Positions 9,741 through 17,934 of a DNA stretch of 64,000 nucleotides are shown one piece after another. A model generated the notes under the pieces. That model was not told where the DNA came from and searched no databases. It saw nothing but the letters and a program-made list of their open reading frames with translations. Position numbers and translations under genes: made by a program. Position 1 is the first letter of the stretch. Each line of letters starts with the position of its first letter. The stretch comes from Robiginitomaculum sp. (lineage in GTDB: Bacteria; Pseudomonadota; Alphaproteobacteria; Caulobacterales; Maricaulaceae). Location of the stretch: contig JAJFFS010000017.1 of NCBI GenBank assembly GCA_021776515.1, positions 124,001 to 188,000 of the forward strand. The letters run 5' to 3'.

Positions 9741-11583
9741 ACATCAACGCCAATCGATAGGTGACGAAGGCGGCGAGGTATGCCAGCGCAAACAAATACC
9801 CCACCATAAACAACGTCCAGTTTAGCGAGTTGGTTTCGCGGCGCACCATGGCGATGGTGGCAAAGCATTGCGGGGCAAATACATACCAGGCTAGAAATGA
9901 CAGGGCAGAGGGCAGGGTCCAGGCGTTTTGCAGGATTTGCGACAGGCTGCCGGTAATTTGCTCTTCACTGCCCTGCAAGGCATAAACCGTACCCATGGCG
10001 GCAACCACAACTTCACGGGCAGCCATGCCGGGAACCAGTGCAATAACCGTTTCAAGGCTAAAACCAATGGGCTTGAAAATAGGCACCAGAAGGGAGCCGA
10101 TCATGCCGGCAAAACTGCCCTGAATGCCATCTGCGCTGGCGGGAAAACTGGCCAAAAACCAAAGGGCGATAGCCACGGTAAAAATAATAGTGCCGGCGCG
10201 GCGCAGGAATATCCATGTACGTTGCCAGAGACCTAGAATAAAATCCCAAAGACCGGGTAGCTTGTAAGAAGGTAGCTCCATCAAAAACGGTTGAGTTTCG
10301 CCTTTGGTCAGGGTTTTTCGCAAGACAAAAGCGATAATAAGGGCGCTTAGAATACCGGCAATATAGAGCGCGAACATCACCAGCCCCTGCTGGTTAAAAA
10401 TGCCAATTTTTGTGCGCGGAATAAAGGCGGCAATAATCAGTGTATAGACTGGCAGACGGGCTGAGCATGTCATCAACGGGGCAACCATAATCGTGGTCAG
10501 GCGATCGCGGTCACTTTCAATGGTGCGGGCTGCCATAATGCCCGGTACGGCACAGGCAAAGCTGGATAATAAGGGAATAAAAGCACGGCCATTAAGCCCT
10601 GCACGGCGCATTAATTCATCCATCAGAAAGGCAGCACGGCCCATATAGCCTGAACTTTCCAATAGCAGGATAAAGCCAAAGAGGATGATGATTTGTGGCA
10701 AGAATATCAGGACGCTGCCAACCCCGGCAATCACCCCGTCAGCCAAAAAGCTGGCCAGCCAGTCGGGGTGAACTTGCTGTGCATATCCTCGCAAGACCCC
10801 GAAAAGGCCATCGATCATATCCATGGGTATATTCGCCCATGAATACACGGCCTGAAACATCAAAAACAGAACAGAGGTCAGGATGACCGGCCCCAATAAC
10901 GGGTGCATGAGCACTCCGTCCAGCCGTCGGGTTAGTGTGTTCAAACCACTATCTTGCAAGATAACCTTGTTCGCAATTTCTCGCGCTTCGCTTTGCAAGG
11001 TTTTTAATTCCTGGGAACTATCAATGGGGTGTGCCGCCGCAGGATCCTGAATAATGCCATTCACTATGGTGTCTATGCGTTTTACCAGTTCTTCGCGCCC
11101 GGATGCCCGGGCTGCATTGGCAGGAATAACAGGAATGCCTAAAGTTTCCTCAAGGCCAGCGATGTCAATTTTGGTGCCGTCCCTTTTGGCAAGGTCCATC
11201 ATATTGAGCACAAGAACTGAGGGGCGACCCAGGGTTTTCAACTCAAGTACATTATGTAAATGGGTGCGCAGGTTCGTGGCATCAAGAAAGATCAAGAGAA
11301 GGTCTGGCGCGGCTTCGCCTTCGATGTGTCCGGTTATGGCATCAACGGCAACCCGTTCATCCAGCGTACGCCCGGCCAGCCCATAAATACCCGGCAGGTC
11401 GATAAGCTCTACGGCACGGCCCCCAGGTGTATGGAAATGTCCGGTACGGCGCTCCACAGTAACGCCCGGATAGTTTGCCGTTTTGGCCCGTCCCCCAGTT
11501 AGGGCGTTAAACAATGTAGTTTTGCCTGTATTGGGCGCCCCAATGAGAGCAAGCCGCAATTCACCACCTTCTTGAGACGTCAC
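9730..11583 (-). CDS. feoB: Ferrous iron transporter FeoB
   Basis: A 617-residue inner-membrane Fe(II) transporter. The N-terminal G domain shows G1 at residues 15-22 (GAPNTGKT), the GGRAKTANYPGVTVE G2 region, G3 DLPG and G4 NMMD. The C-terminal part contains two Gate-type membrane halves, including SSGYMGRAAFLMDELMRRAG, PLLSSFACAVPGIMAART and PGMAAREVVVAAMGT. It is shorter than the E. coli protein (773) but in the range of compact proteobacterial FeoB. Start ATG overlaps the feoA stop by 4 bp. No feoC follows; the end overlaps add on the other strand. Confidence 0.96.
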   Translation of the reverse strand: MTSQEGGELRLALIGAPNTGKTTLFNALTGGRAKTANYPGVTVERRTGHFHTPGGRAVELIDLPGIYGLAGRTLDERVAVDAITGHIEGEAAPDLLLIFLDATNLRTHLHNVLELKTLGRPSVLVLNMMDLAKRDGTKIDIAGLEETLGIPVIPANAARASGREELVKRIDTIVNGIIQDPAAAHPIDSSQELKTLQSEAREIANKVILQDSGLNTLTRRLDGVLMHPLLGPVILTSVLFLMFQAVYSWANIPMDMIDGLFGVLRGYAQQVHPDWLASFLADGVIAGVGSVLIFLPQIIILFGFILLLESSGYMGRAAFLMDELMRRAGLNGRAFIPLLSSFACAVPGIMAARTIESDRDRLTTIMVAPLMTCSARLPVYTLIIAAFIPRTKIGIFNQQGLVMFALYIAGILSALIIAFVLRKTLTKGETQPFLMELPSYKLPGLWDFILGLWQRTWIFLRRAGTIIFTVAIALWFLASFPASADGIQGSFAGMIGSLLVPIFKPIGFSLETVIALVPGMAAREVVVAAMGTVYALQGSEEQITGSLSQILQNAWTLPSALSFLAWYVFAPQCFATIAMVRRETNSLNWTLFMVGYLFALAYLAAFVTYRLALMFTG

Positions 11584-11828
11584 GTAACGGTGTCCACTTC
11601 CACAAGTTGTGCCTCTTTGGAACGCAATGCTATTACCGTTTGATTTAGCCTGACCGAGATGGGAGTGCCACCCAATAGACCACGGCCCAGAATTTCTACT
11701 TCATCGCCTTCAGCAAAGCCAATTTCGCGCAACTTTAGGACCATATCGTCATTATTCGCGGTAAATCCGCGTACCAGCCCCGCCTCATGGCGTTTTAATT
11801 CACTGAGCTTTTTATGTTCTGTGGTCAT
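11580..11828 (-). CDS. feoA: FeoA, small SH3-like partner of FeoB
   Basis: An 82-residue protein with the FeoA core: KLSELKRHEAGLVRGF, then KLREIGFAEGDEVEILGRG, and LNQTVIALRSKEAQLVEV at the end. FeoA is a cytoplasmic SH3-fold protein required with FeoB for Fe(II) uptake. I take ATG 11828 as the start; an upstream in-frame start at 11882 would run through the probable Fur site and add an unrelated peptide. The gene overlaps feoB by 4 bp, so the two are translated as a unit. Confidence 0.93.
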   Translation of the reverse strand: MTTEHKKLSELKRHEAGLVRGFTANNDDMVLKLREIGFAEGDEVEILGRGLLGGTPISVRLNQTVIALRSKEAQLVEVDTVT

Positions 11829-11846
11829 GATGTCGGTTAAACATAT

Positions 11847-11863
11847 ATGAGAACCATTTGCAA
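11847..11863 (-). promoter_or_regulatory. Candidate Fur box upstream of feoA
   Basis: ATGAGAACCATTTGCAA on the plus strand (TTGCAAATGGTTCTCAT on the coding strand) lies about 20 bp before feoA. It has the interrupted A/T-rich inverted pattern of alphaproteobacterial Fur sites (TGCAAAT..TTCTCAT). Iron repression is what is known for feoAB elsewhere; the site itself is read by eye. Confidence 0.55.
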
Positions 11864-11989
11864 CTAGCATTTCTGTGAACATCCAGATTATGCTGTGACA
11901 GGTTGACGCAGGAAAGGGGCAAACAAGAACACTTGTGATTGTCCTTTACAATGAGAGAGCTTAGGCTGGTGGCCTAAGGGGAGATTTTG

Positions 11990-13699
11990 ATGCAAAAATG
12001 GCTTAGCGGATTAATTGTATTAGTGCTGTTGGTGGCAGGGCTTGGCTATGTATTGCGCAAACCCGCTACGACACAGCAAACCGCAGATATGTTATTTTTT
12101 AATGGCAAGATTGTCACTATGGCGCGCACAAAATCAGGGGCGATAGGACGGGCATCGGCAATGGCGGTTAAGGATGGCCGCATAATGAAACTTGGCATGT
12201 TGCACAGCATGAAAAAGCTGACCGGGCCTGAGACTAAATTAATAGATCTTGAGGGTGGGGCGCTTTACCCCGGGTTTGTTGAAGCCCATGCGCACCCGCT
12301 TTTCGCTGCAACTTTTGCCGCTGCTGTGGATGTTGCCGGGTTTCGCCATAACACCATGGAGAAGGTTTTAGAGCAGTTGCGCAGTGGCGCTGCCAAGGCA
12401 GAGCCGGGGGCGTGGATTTTTGCCTTTGGGTTTGATCCTGTTCTGGTCCAGGATTATGCGCCGTTAACACGTCATGCTCTGGATGAAATTGCACCTAACA
12501 ACCCGGTGTTGGTAATCGAACAGATGATGCACAAGGGCTATGCCAATTCAGCGGCTCTTGATGCGGCTAATCTTGACGAAACATCTGTTGCCCCCAAGGG
12601 AAGCCGATATGGCCGTGATGAAGAGGGTGCGCTGGACGGTGCCATAATCGAGACCCCGGCCATGCTTGATATAGTCAATGCTATGCCAGCGGTACCGCGT
12701 GAGGGTTATCGACACTTGCTGGAAGCCCAATACGCCCGCTTTCGTGCGCAAGGCTATACCACCGTTGTGGATATGGGCGAACAGGCCCAGTTTAAGGATC
12801 CATATAGTCTGATGGCCGAGGTGGCACGGGGTGTAGTTTCACCTCTGCGTTTACGTTTTTTTGCATTCCCGCACGCTTATGAAAACTTAAGTGACAGCTT
12901 TCAAAGCGATGCGCGTTTCGCCCTTAGTGGTGTCAAGCTTATGATCGATGGTTCCCCTTACGCCGGAGGAATGGCCATGGACGAGCCCTATACGGTGAGT
13001 AATATTACTCGTGATCGCCTGGACCTTACTCCACAAAGCCGGGGGGCGCTTAACTTTGAGGATGCGCAGCTGACGGCCCTTGTCTCTAAACTTCATGCGG
13101 CAGGCGTACAAATTGCCCTGCATGTGCAGGGTGAACGCGCCGAGGAACAGGCGTTAAACGCCATTGAGGCGGCGCAAGCTGCCCATCCACGGGTCGATGC
13201 CCGCCACCGGCTGGAACATGATGCTCTGATTACTCAGGCACAAATAGAGCGTGCAGCGCTGGCCGGTGTGGGGATCAGCTTTTTTACTAACCACGTGCGT
13301 CATTATGGCCCGGCCATGCGTGATGCCATTATTGGCCCCGAGCGCGCGGAGCGCTTTATGCCCGCAGGCCAGGCAATGGCCGCTGGTGCGCTTGTCTCTA
13401 TACATTCTGATGCGCCTGCATCACCGCTGGATAGTATGGCAGAGTTGCAAACAGCAGTGATGCGCCGTGCGGATGCAGATGGTTCGATCATTGGCCCCAA
13501 AGGCGCACTTACGCCCGAACAGGCGATGGAGGCGGTTACCATCAATGCAGCCCGGCAGGTGTTTGCCGAGGATGAGATCGGTACATTGGAAGCAGGCAAA
13601 CGCGCAGACCTTGTCTGGCTTTCTGCCGATCCACTTTCAACACCTGTGAATGACTGGCATGACATCAAGGTCAATCAAGTCTGGATCGATGGTGATTAA
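11990..13699 (+). CDS. Membrane-anchored amidohydrolase (YtcJ-like, amidohydrolase 3 family)
   Basis: A 569-residue metal-dependent hydrolase. An N-terminal hydrophobic segment (about residues 4-24, LSGLIVLVLLVAGLGYVL) looks like an uncleaved anchor or signal peptide, so the enzyme is probably periplasmic. The metal-binding motif is GFVEAHAHP, followed by GVKLMIDGSPYAG, IALHVQGERA, RHRLEHD and IHSDAPASP, which match the YtcJ-type amidohydrolases. Substrates in this family vary and cannot be read from sequence. Start is ATG 11990 with AAGGGGA about 7 bp upstream; a TTG at 11987 is in frame but weaker. It stands alone, diverging from feoA and converging with slt. Confidence 0.88.
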   Translation: MQKWLSGLIVLVLLVAGLGYVLRKPATTQQTADMLFFNGKIVTMARTKSGAIGRASAMAVKDGRIMKLGMLHSMKKLTGPETKLIDLEGGALYPGFVEAHAHPLFAATFAAAVDVAGFRHNTMEKVLEQLRSGAAKAEPGAWIFAFGFDPVLVQDYAPLTRHALDEIAPNNPVLVIEQMMHKGYANSAALDAANLDETSVAPKGSRYGRDEEGALDGAIIETPAMLDIVNAMPAVPREGYRHLLEAQYARFRAQGYTTVVDMGEQAQFKDPYSLMAEVARGVVSPLRLRFFAFPHAYENLSDSFQSDARFALSGVKLMIDGSPYAGGMAMDEPYTVSNITRDRLDLTPQSRGALNFEDAQLTALVSKLHAAGVQIALHVQGERAEEQALNAIEAAQAAHPRVDARHRLEHDALITQAQIERAALAGVGISFFTNHVRHYGPAMRDAIIGPERAERFMPAGQAMAAGALVSIHSDAPASPLDSMAELQTAVMRRADADGSIIGPKGALTPEQAMEAVTINAARQVFAEDEIGTLEAGKRADLVWLSADPLSTPVNDWHDIKVNQVWIDGD

Positions 13700-13708
13700 A
13701 CGGTAATC

Positions 13709-13736
13709 GTCACCCCGGTGAAAACCGGGGTCCAGT
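13709..13736 (+). terminator. Hairpin followed by T-run, possible terminator
   Basis: CCCCGGT-GAAA-ACCGGGG (13713-13730) is a perfect 7-bp stem with a tetraloop, followed after TCCAG by TTTTT. It lies between two convergent genes and may end the amidohydrolase transcript. Its core also resembles the dispersed CCCCGG palindromes of this genome, so it may be repeat-derived. Confidence 0.5.
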
Positions 13737-13804
13737 TTTTCATCAGAGTCTTTCAGTAAAGAACTGGGTGCCAACTTTCGTCGGCATTACGGGCAGGTCT
13801 GGTT

Positions 13805-15913
13805 TTAGCCTTGTGGCAAGTCGGGGCAAAATACCCTTGTTCCCTTTGGATCAGGAAGGGTGACAGTGACGCAGTTCTGACTTGGGGTTTCTATTGATGC
13901 AGCAGGTACCCGATAGCCACGGTTCAGGTCCGCCCAAATGGTGATAGGGACCGGCATTTTGGCCAGGCGGTGTCTATAAACCTGAACATTCTCCAGTACG
14001 CGTTGAACATAGTTGCGCGTTTCAGAAAACGGGATTGTTTCCACCCAGTCTATGGGATCTGTTTCAGTGCGCGGGTCACCATATTCCTTGATCCAGCGAT
14101 AAGCGCGGGTGCGACCAGCATTGTAAGAGACTGCTGCAAGAATATAGGAGTCGTCAAACTCATCCAATAATTCTTGCAAGTGTCCCGTGCCCAGGTTGAT
14201 ATTATAACCGGGGTCAGAGGTAAGCCAGCTTTTGCGGTAAGGAATGCCAAGGGAACGGGCTGTAATACGGGCCGTTGACGGCATAAGTTGCATTAACCCT
14301 CGTGCACCAACGGGGCTGATCGCCTGGGGGTCAAGCTCAGTTTCCTGCCTCATCAGCGCCAATAACAAGGCATTATCCACTGGCAAGCTCTCTGGTAGGG
14401 CAAGTACTGGCCAGGCACTATCAGGCAAAATTTCGCCGCGCCACAAGGCTGCCTTTGCAGCACGCATGGCAGCACGATTATGCCCCATTGTTTTTGCCAG
14501 ATTTGCCAGCATAACATGGTCAACAGCATTGGGTAGCAGATCATCTAAATGATATGAAAACGTGCGAAACAAAGAGGTGTTGCCGGCGAGGCCAATCAAT
14601 TTTAGCGCCTTGATCTGAAGATTGCTTTCAAACGCTGCGCGTTGATCCGTTGTTGGCTCCGGGTCTTGTCCCAGCTCCAGTGTTTTGCCCCCAACCTTGT
14701 GCGCAGCAAGTTGTCCGTAATAGGTAAAGTCATGCATAGATGCCTTCTGCCACGCGATTTGCGCCGCCTCAGTTGCCCCCATGGTTTGTTGCGCCCGTCC
14801 CATCCAGTAATAAGCCCGTGCCAATGACACAGGCATGGAAACGCCCTCTTTTAATCGTCTGAAATGAGAAAGTGCCAAAATCGGGTCACGTAACTTTTGC
14901 AAAGCCAGCCATCCGGCCAGCCACTCGCCATCGGCGAAATTACCACCTCGGCTCATCCCGTGGCGAGAGACAAGCGCATAGGCCGTAGCATATTTTTTGT
15001 CTTTTATGGCACGCCGTGCCAGTAAGTGCCGTTCTGTCCACATGCGCTTGGCGGCGACAGGGTTCTGGGACCCTTCAGGAAATTGTAAAACCAGTTCGAC
15101 GGCATCATCGGAGAGACCATGACGTCGCCGCCAATAGGCTCGCTCAAACAAGAGCCCGCCATCATCTTCGCGGGCCTTTGGTACCCGGTGCAAGGCACCA
15201 TCAATACCATTAGCGTTACGCATCAGCTTGATCCGCGCCGTAGCGACGGCCTTTTCATCTCCCTTAAGCCTGTTCAGCATACGTGATGCAGCCAGACGGT
15301 GGCGCCCCCATATCATGGTATCAGTGCGGATGGCGTGATCTTCAGGGGTAAGAAGGGGACCAAAAGCCTTGAGAATTTCTTTTTCCTGACTCTTTGTAAG
15401 ATCGTTATTGTGCCATGCAGAGCGAATTTGCGCCTGGGTTTCAACCGTAAAATCACGTGCATTCAAGGCGTGGGCAAAGGCCAGTTTTCCCGTGCCTGTC
15501 AGCGGTGCCCACTTATCAAAATATTTGATGATAAACTCAGTTTCCATACCCGAGGTGGAAATTTTTTTCTCAGCCTCAATTCGCATTTTGTTATGACGTG
15601 GCCAGGTTTGCAGTGTTTCGATAGCATTCTTCAGTTCAAAAAAACTGGCGTGACGGTCGGCAACTGCCAAACGCCACAATAACAAATTCTGTCCCGCTGG
15701 TGTGGAAACGCCCGCACGAAAACTACGCACTGCGTCCCAATGGTCATTATCAGCAGCCCGCATGGCCTTGCGAAAATATGTATATTCTTTGGCATCCGTT
15801 ATGGGGCCAATCACAGGAACACCTGCTTTTGGAGATGGTGTCTTTTCAGCAGCAATAACTGTCCCGTAAAACAGGGCAGTGATGAAAACTACTATGCGCA
15901 GAACTTGGATCAT
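13805..15913 (-). CDS. slt: Soluble-type lytic murein transglycosylase
   Basis: A 702-residue periplasmic enzyme that cuts the glycan strands of peptidoglycan to 1,6-anhydro-muropeptides. A cleavable signal peptide covers the first 22 or so residues (VVFITALFYGTVIAA). The middle is a long helical superhelix typical of Slt70, including YYWMGRAQQTMG and FTYYGQLAAHKVGG. The C-terminal SLT domain is intact, with LALMRQETELDPQAISPVG (catalytic Glu), GLMQLMPSTA, NINLGTGHLQELL and VSYNAGRTRAYRW. It diverges from dapA; slt next to dapA-smpB is a common arrangement in alphaproteobacteria. Confidence 0.94.
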   Translation of the reverse strand: MIQVLRIVVFITALFYGTVIAAEKTPSPKAGVPVIGPITDAKEYTYFRKAMRAADNDHWDAVRSFRAGVSTPAGQNLLLWRLAVADRHASFFELKNAIETLQTWPRHNKMRIEAEKKISTSGMETEFIIKYFDKWAPLTGTGKLAFAHALNARDFTVETQAQIRSAWHNNDLTKSQEKEILKAFGPLLTPEDHAIRTDTMIWGRHRLAASRMLNRLKGDEKAVATARIKLMRNANGIDGALHRVPKAREDDGGLLFERAYWRRRHGLSDDAVELVLQFPEGSQNPVAAKRMWTERHLLARRAIKDKKYATAYALVSRHGMSRGGNFADGEWLAGWLALQKLRDPILALSHFRRLKEGVSMPVSLARAYYWMGRAQQTMGATEAAQIAWQKASMHDFTYYGQLAAHKVGGKTLELGQDPEPTTDQRAAFESNLQIKALKLIGLAGNTSLFRTFSYHLDDLLPNAVDHVMLANLAKTMGHNRAAMRAAKAALWRGEILPDSAWPVLALPESLPVDNALLLALMRQETELDPQAISPVGARGLMQLMPSTARITARSLGIPYRKSWLTSDPGYNINLGTGHLQELLDEFDDSYILAAVSYNAGRTRAYRWIKEYGDPRTETDPIDWVETIPFSETRNYVQRVLENVQVYRHRLAKMPVPITIWADLNRGYRVPAASIETPSQNCVTVTLPDPKGTRVFCPDLPQG

Positions 15914-16008
15914 ACTATATGCTCGTTCCAGCCGGTTGAATGGTTTAGTGTCATGCTAACCTAAAACCCTCAACAGGTCTTGAAGATGATGTAAAAGAAA
16001 GCAAAGTG

Positions 16009-16884
16009 ATGTTTTACGGTTCTATAACAGCTCTGGTAACGCCATTTGATGGCAACTCATTTGATGAGGCAGCCTTTCGTTCTCTGGTGCGTTGGCAACT
16101 GGATGAGGGTACTCACGGGCTGGTACCCTGTGGAACAACAGGTGAGGCACCTGTGCTCAACGACGATGAACGCCGCCATGTTATTGAAATTTGTGTTGCT
16201 GAGGCAACCGGGAAAATCCCGGTCATAGCCGGTGCCGGTTCAAATATAACAGCAAAATCATGTGCCATGGCTGTTGAGGCCAAAGCTATTGGTGCGGATG
16301 CCGTGCTGGTGGCAGCGCCTTATTATAACAAACCATCCCAGGAAGGTCTGTACGCGCATTTTGCAGCAATTGCCGAGATTGGCATTCCGGTAATTCTTTA
16401 TAATATTCCCGGGCGCTCGGTGGTCGATATTTCGGTGGAAACAATGGCGCGTCTCGCCCGCCTGGAAATGATTGTAGGCGTCAAGGATGCCACAACGGAC
16501 ATAGGGCGCGTTGCCGATCAACGTGCCAGATGCGGCACAGATTTTATTCAGCTTTCCGGTGATGATTATACTGCTTTGGGCTTTGCTGCACACGGTGGGA
16601 AAGGGTGCATATCGGTTGTCTCAAACGTGGCACCGCGTTTATGTGCTGATATGCAAAATGCCTTGCATGGCGGAGATTTCGCAAAAGCCTGCTTGATTAA
16701 TGATGCTTTGCAGCCATTAATCCACGCACTATTTGCCGATGCCAGCCCGGCCCCCGTCAAATACGCGCTTTCAAAATGGGGCATGATTAAAAATGATCTG
16801 CGTTTACCTCTAACCAGTGCCAATGAAACGGCTTGTAAGGCTGTTGACAAGGCTCTGACCTCCCTGGAGGGCTGGAGGGGGTAA
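16009..16884 (+). CDS. dapA: 4-hydroxy-tetrahydrodipicolinate synthase
   Basis: Condenses pyruvate with aspartate semialdehyde in the lysine and meso-diaminopimelate pathway. At 291 residues it has the standard length. Motifs are [36 protein letters not shown] with the catalytic tyrosine, and VGVKDATTD with the Schiff-base lysine. The start is ATG 16009; a GTG at 16006 immediately before it is also in frame. Its TAA stop shares one base with the smpB ATG (16884), so the two genes are probably cotranscribed. Confidence 0.97.
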   Translation: MFYGSITALVTPFDGNSFDEAAFRSLVRWQLDEGTHGLVPCGTTGEAPVLNDDERRHVIEICVAEATGKIPVIAGAGSNITAKSCAMAVEAKAIGADAVLVAAPYYNKPSQEGLYAHFAAIAEIGIPVILYNIPGRSVVDISVETMARLARLEMIVGVKDATTDIGRVADQRARCGTDFIQLSGDDYTALGFAAHGGKGCISVVSNVAPRLCADMQNALHGGDFAKACLINDALQPLIHALFADASPAPVKYALSKWGMIKNDLRLPLTSANETACKAVDKALTSLEGWRG

Positions 16885-17360
16885 TGGCAACCAAAAAAAA
16901 CGAGTCAGGGCGAAAAATTATTGCCGATAACAGACGCGCCCGTTTTGACTATCACCTTGATGATGTATTTGAAGCAGGCATTGCGTTAACAGGCACCGAG
17001 GTCAAAGCCCTGCGCCATGGACAATCCAGTATTGCTGAATCTTATGTGGCTGTTGCCGACAACCAGCTAGAACTGGTCAATGCCAATATCCCGATATACG
17101 AAGCCGCTAACAGACAAAATCACCACCCCACACGTTCACGTCGATTGTTGATGCACAGGCGTGAAATCGATAGGTTGCTGATGGCAATTCAGCGTCAAGG
17201 CAAGACTATAATGCCTTTAAAGCTGTACTTTAATGCACGCGGCAAAGTGAAGCTTGAGATTGCTATTGCTACGGGTAAAAAACTGCATGACAAACGGGCA
17301 ACCAATAAAGACCGGGATTGGAAACGTGATCAGGGTCGCCTCATGCGGGACAGAGGTTAA
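16884..17360 (+). CDS. smpB: SsrA (tmRNA)-binding protein
   Basis: A 158-residue SmpB, the partner of tmRNA in ribosome rescue. Characteristic are [24 protein letters not shown] near the N-terminus, [32 protein letters not shown] and the basic C-terminal tail [25 protein letters not shown] that reads as the helix entering the mRNA channel. It overlaps dapA by one base. The tmRNA gene itself is not in this window. Confidence 0.97.
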   Translation: MATKKNESGRKIIADNRRARFDYHLDDVFEAGIALTGTEVKALRHGQSSIAESYVAVADNQLELVNANIPIYEAANRQNHHPTRSRRLLMHRREIDRLLMAIQRQGKTIMPLKLYFNARGKVKLEIAIATGKKLHDKRATNKDRDWKRDQGRLMRDRG

Positions 17361-17370
17361 GTAAAGCGGC

Positions 17371-17886
17371 CTAGTGGCAAGCTGGAATTGTCATACCTGC
17401 AGGCAAAATAGTGCTTTCATCACCGCAAGCGGTGTTGAGCTGCTTTTGGGAAATATGCGCCCCGGTAAGGTTGGCGCCGGAAAGACAGGCACCCGTGAGA
17501 TCGGCCCCGGTGAAATCGGCATGACCGACATAGGCACCAACCATATTTGCCTTGCTAAGATTGGCATTAATAAAGCTGGCGCGGGTAAACCGCCCACCAA
17601 ACATATTGGCTACAGACAAGTCAGCCGCAGAAAAATTACTATGCTCCATAGTAGAAAGGCTAAGGTCTGACTGGCGCAATCGTGCACCATTCAAGGTGCG
17701 CCAGGGCAAAGCAAGATAGGAAAAATCAGCCTGAAAAAGGTTACAGCGCGCGCAGGACTTTGTTCCATTACGCACCTTTTCTATTTGCGTTGCATTTTGA
17801 GCATTAGCCGACATAGCGGCAAAAAAAACACATATTGTGGCAAAGCCCGCAAATCTCCGGCCCATTTTGTTCACCCTGTTTGGCAA
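17371..17886 (-). CDS. Secreted pentapeptide-repeat protein
   Basis: A 171-residue protein with a signal peptide (about residues 10-29, FAGFATICVFFAAMSANA). From about residue 50 onward it carries A(D/N)LxX pentapeptide repeats (ADLSVANMFG, ANLSKANMVG, ADFTGADLTG, ACLSGANLTG), which fold as a right-handed quadrilateral beta-helix. Two cysteines in CARC precede the repeats and one or two more lie at the C-terminus, so disulfides are possible. Start could be 17886 or the ATG at 17865. Function is unknown; the export signal argues against a gyrase-protecting Qnr-like role. It is convergent with smpB, only 10 bp apart. Confidence 0.85.
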   Translation of the reverse strand: MPNRVNKMGRRFAGFATICVFFAAMSANAQNATQIEKVRNGTKSCARCNLFQADFSYLALPWRTLNGARLRQSDLSLSTMEHSNFSAADLSVANMFGGRFTRASFINANLSKANMVGAYVGHADFTGADLTGACLSGANLTGAHISQKQLNTACGDESTILPAGMTIPACH

Positions 17887-17934
17887 TCCCGTTTAATAAT
17901 AGCACTTTTAATACATCACAAACGGGTAAGGATA

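Noticed and set aside
17371-17886. Qnr-like quinolone protection protein
   Set aside because: The repeat tract is short and the protein has an export signal, so it should not meet cytoplasmic gyrase.
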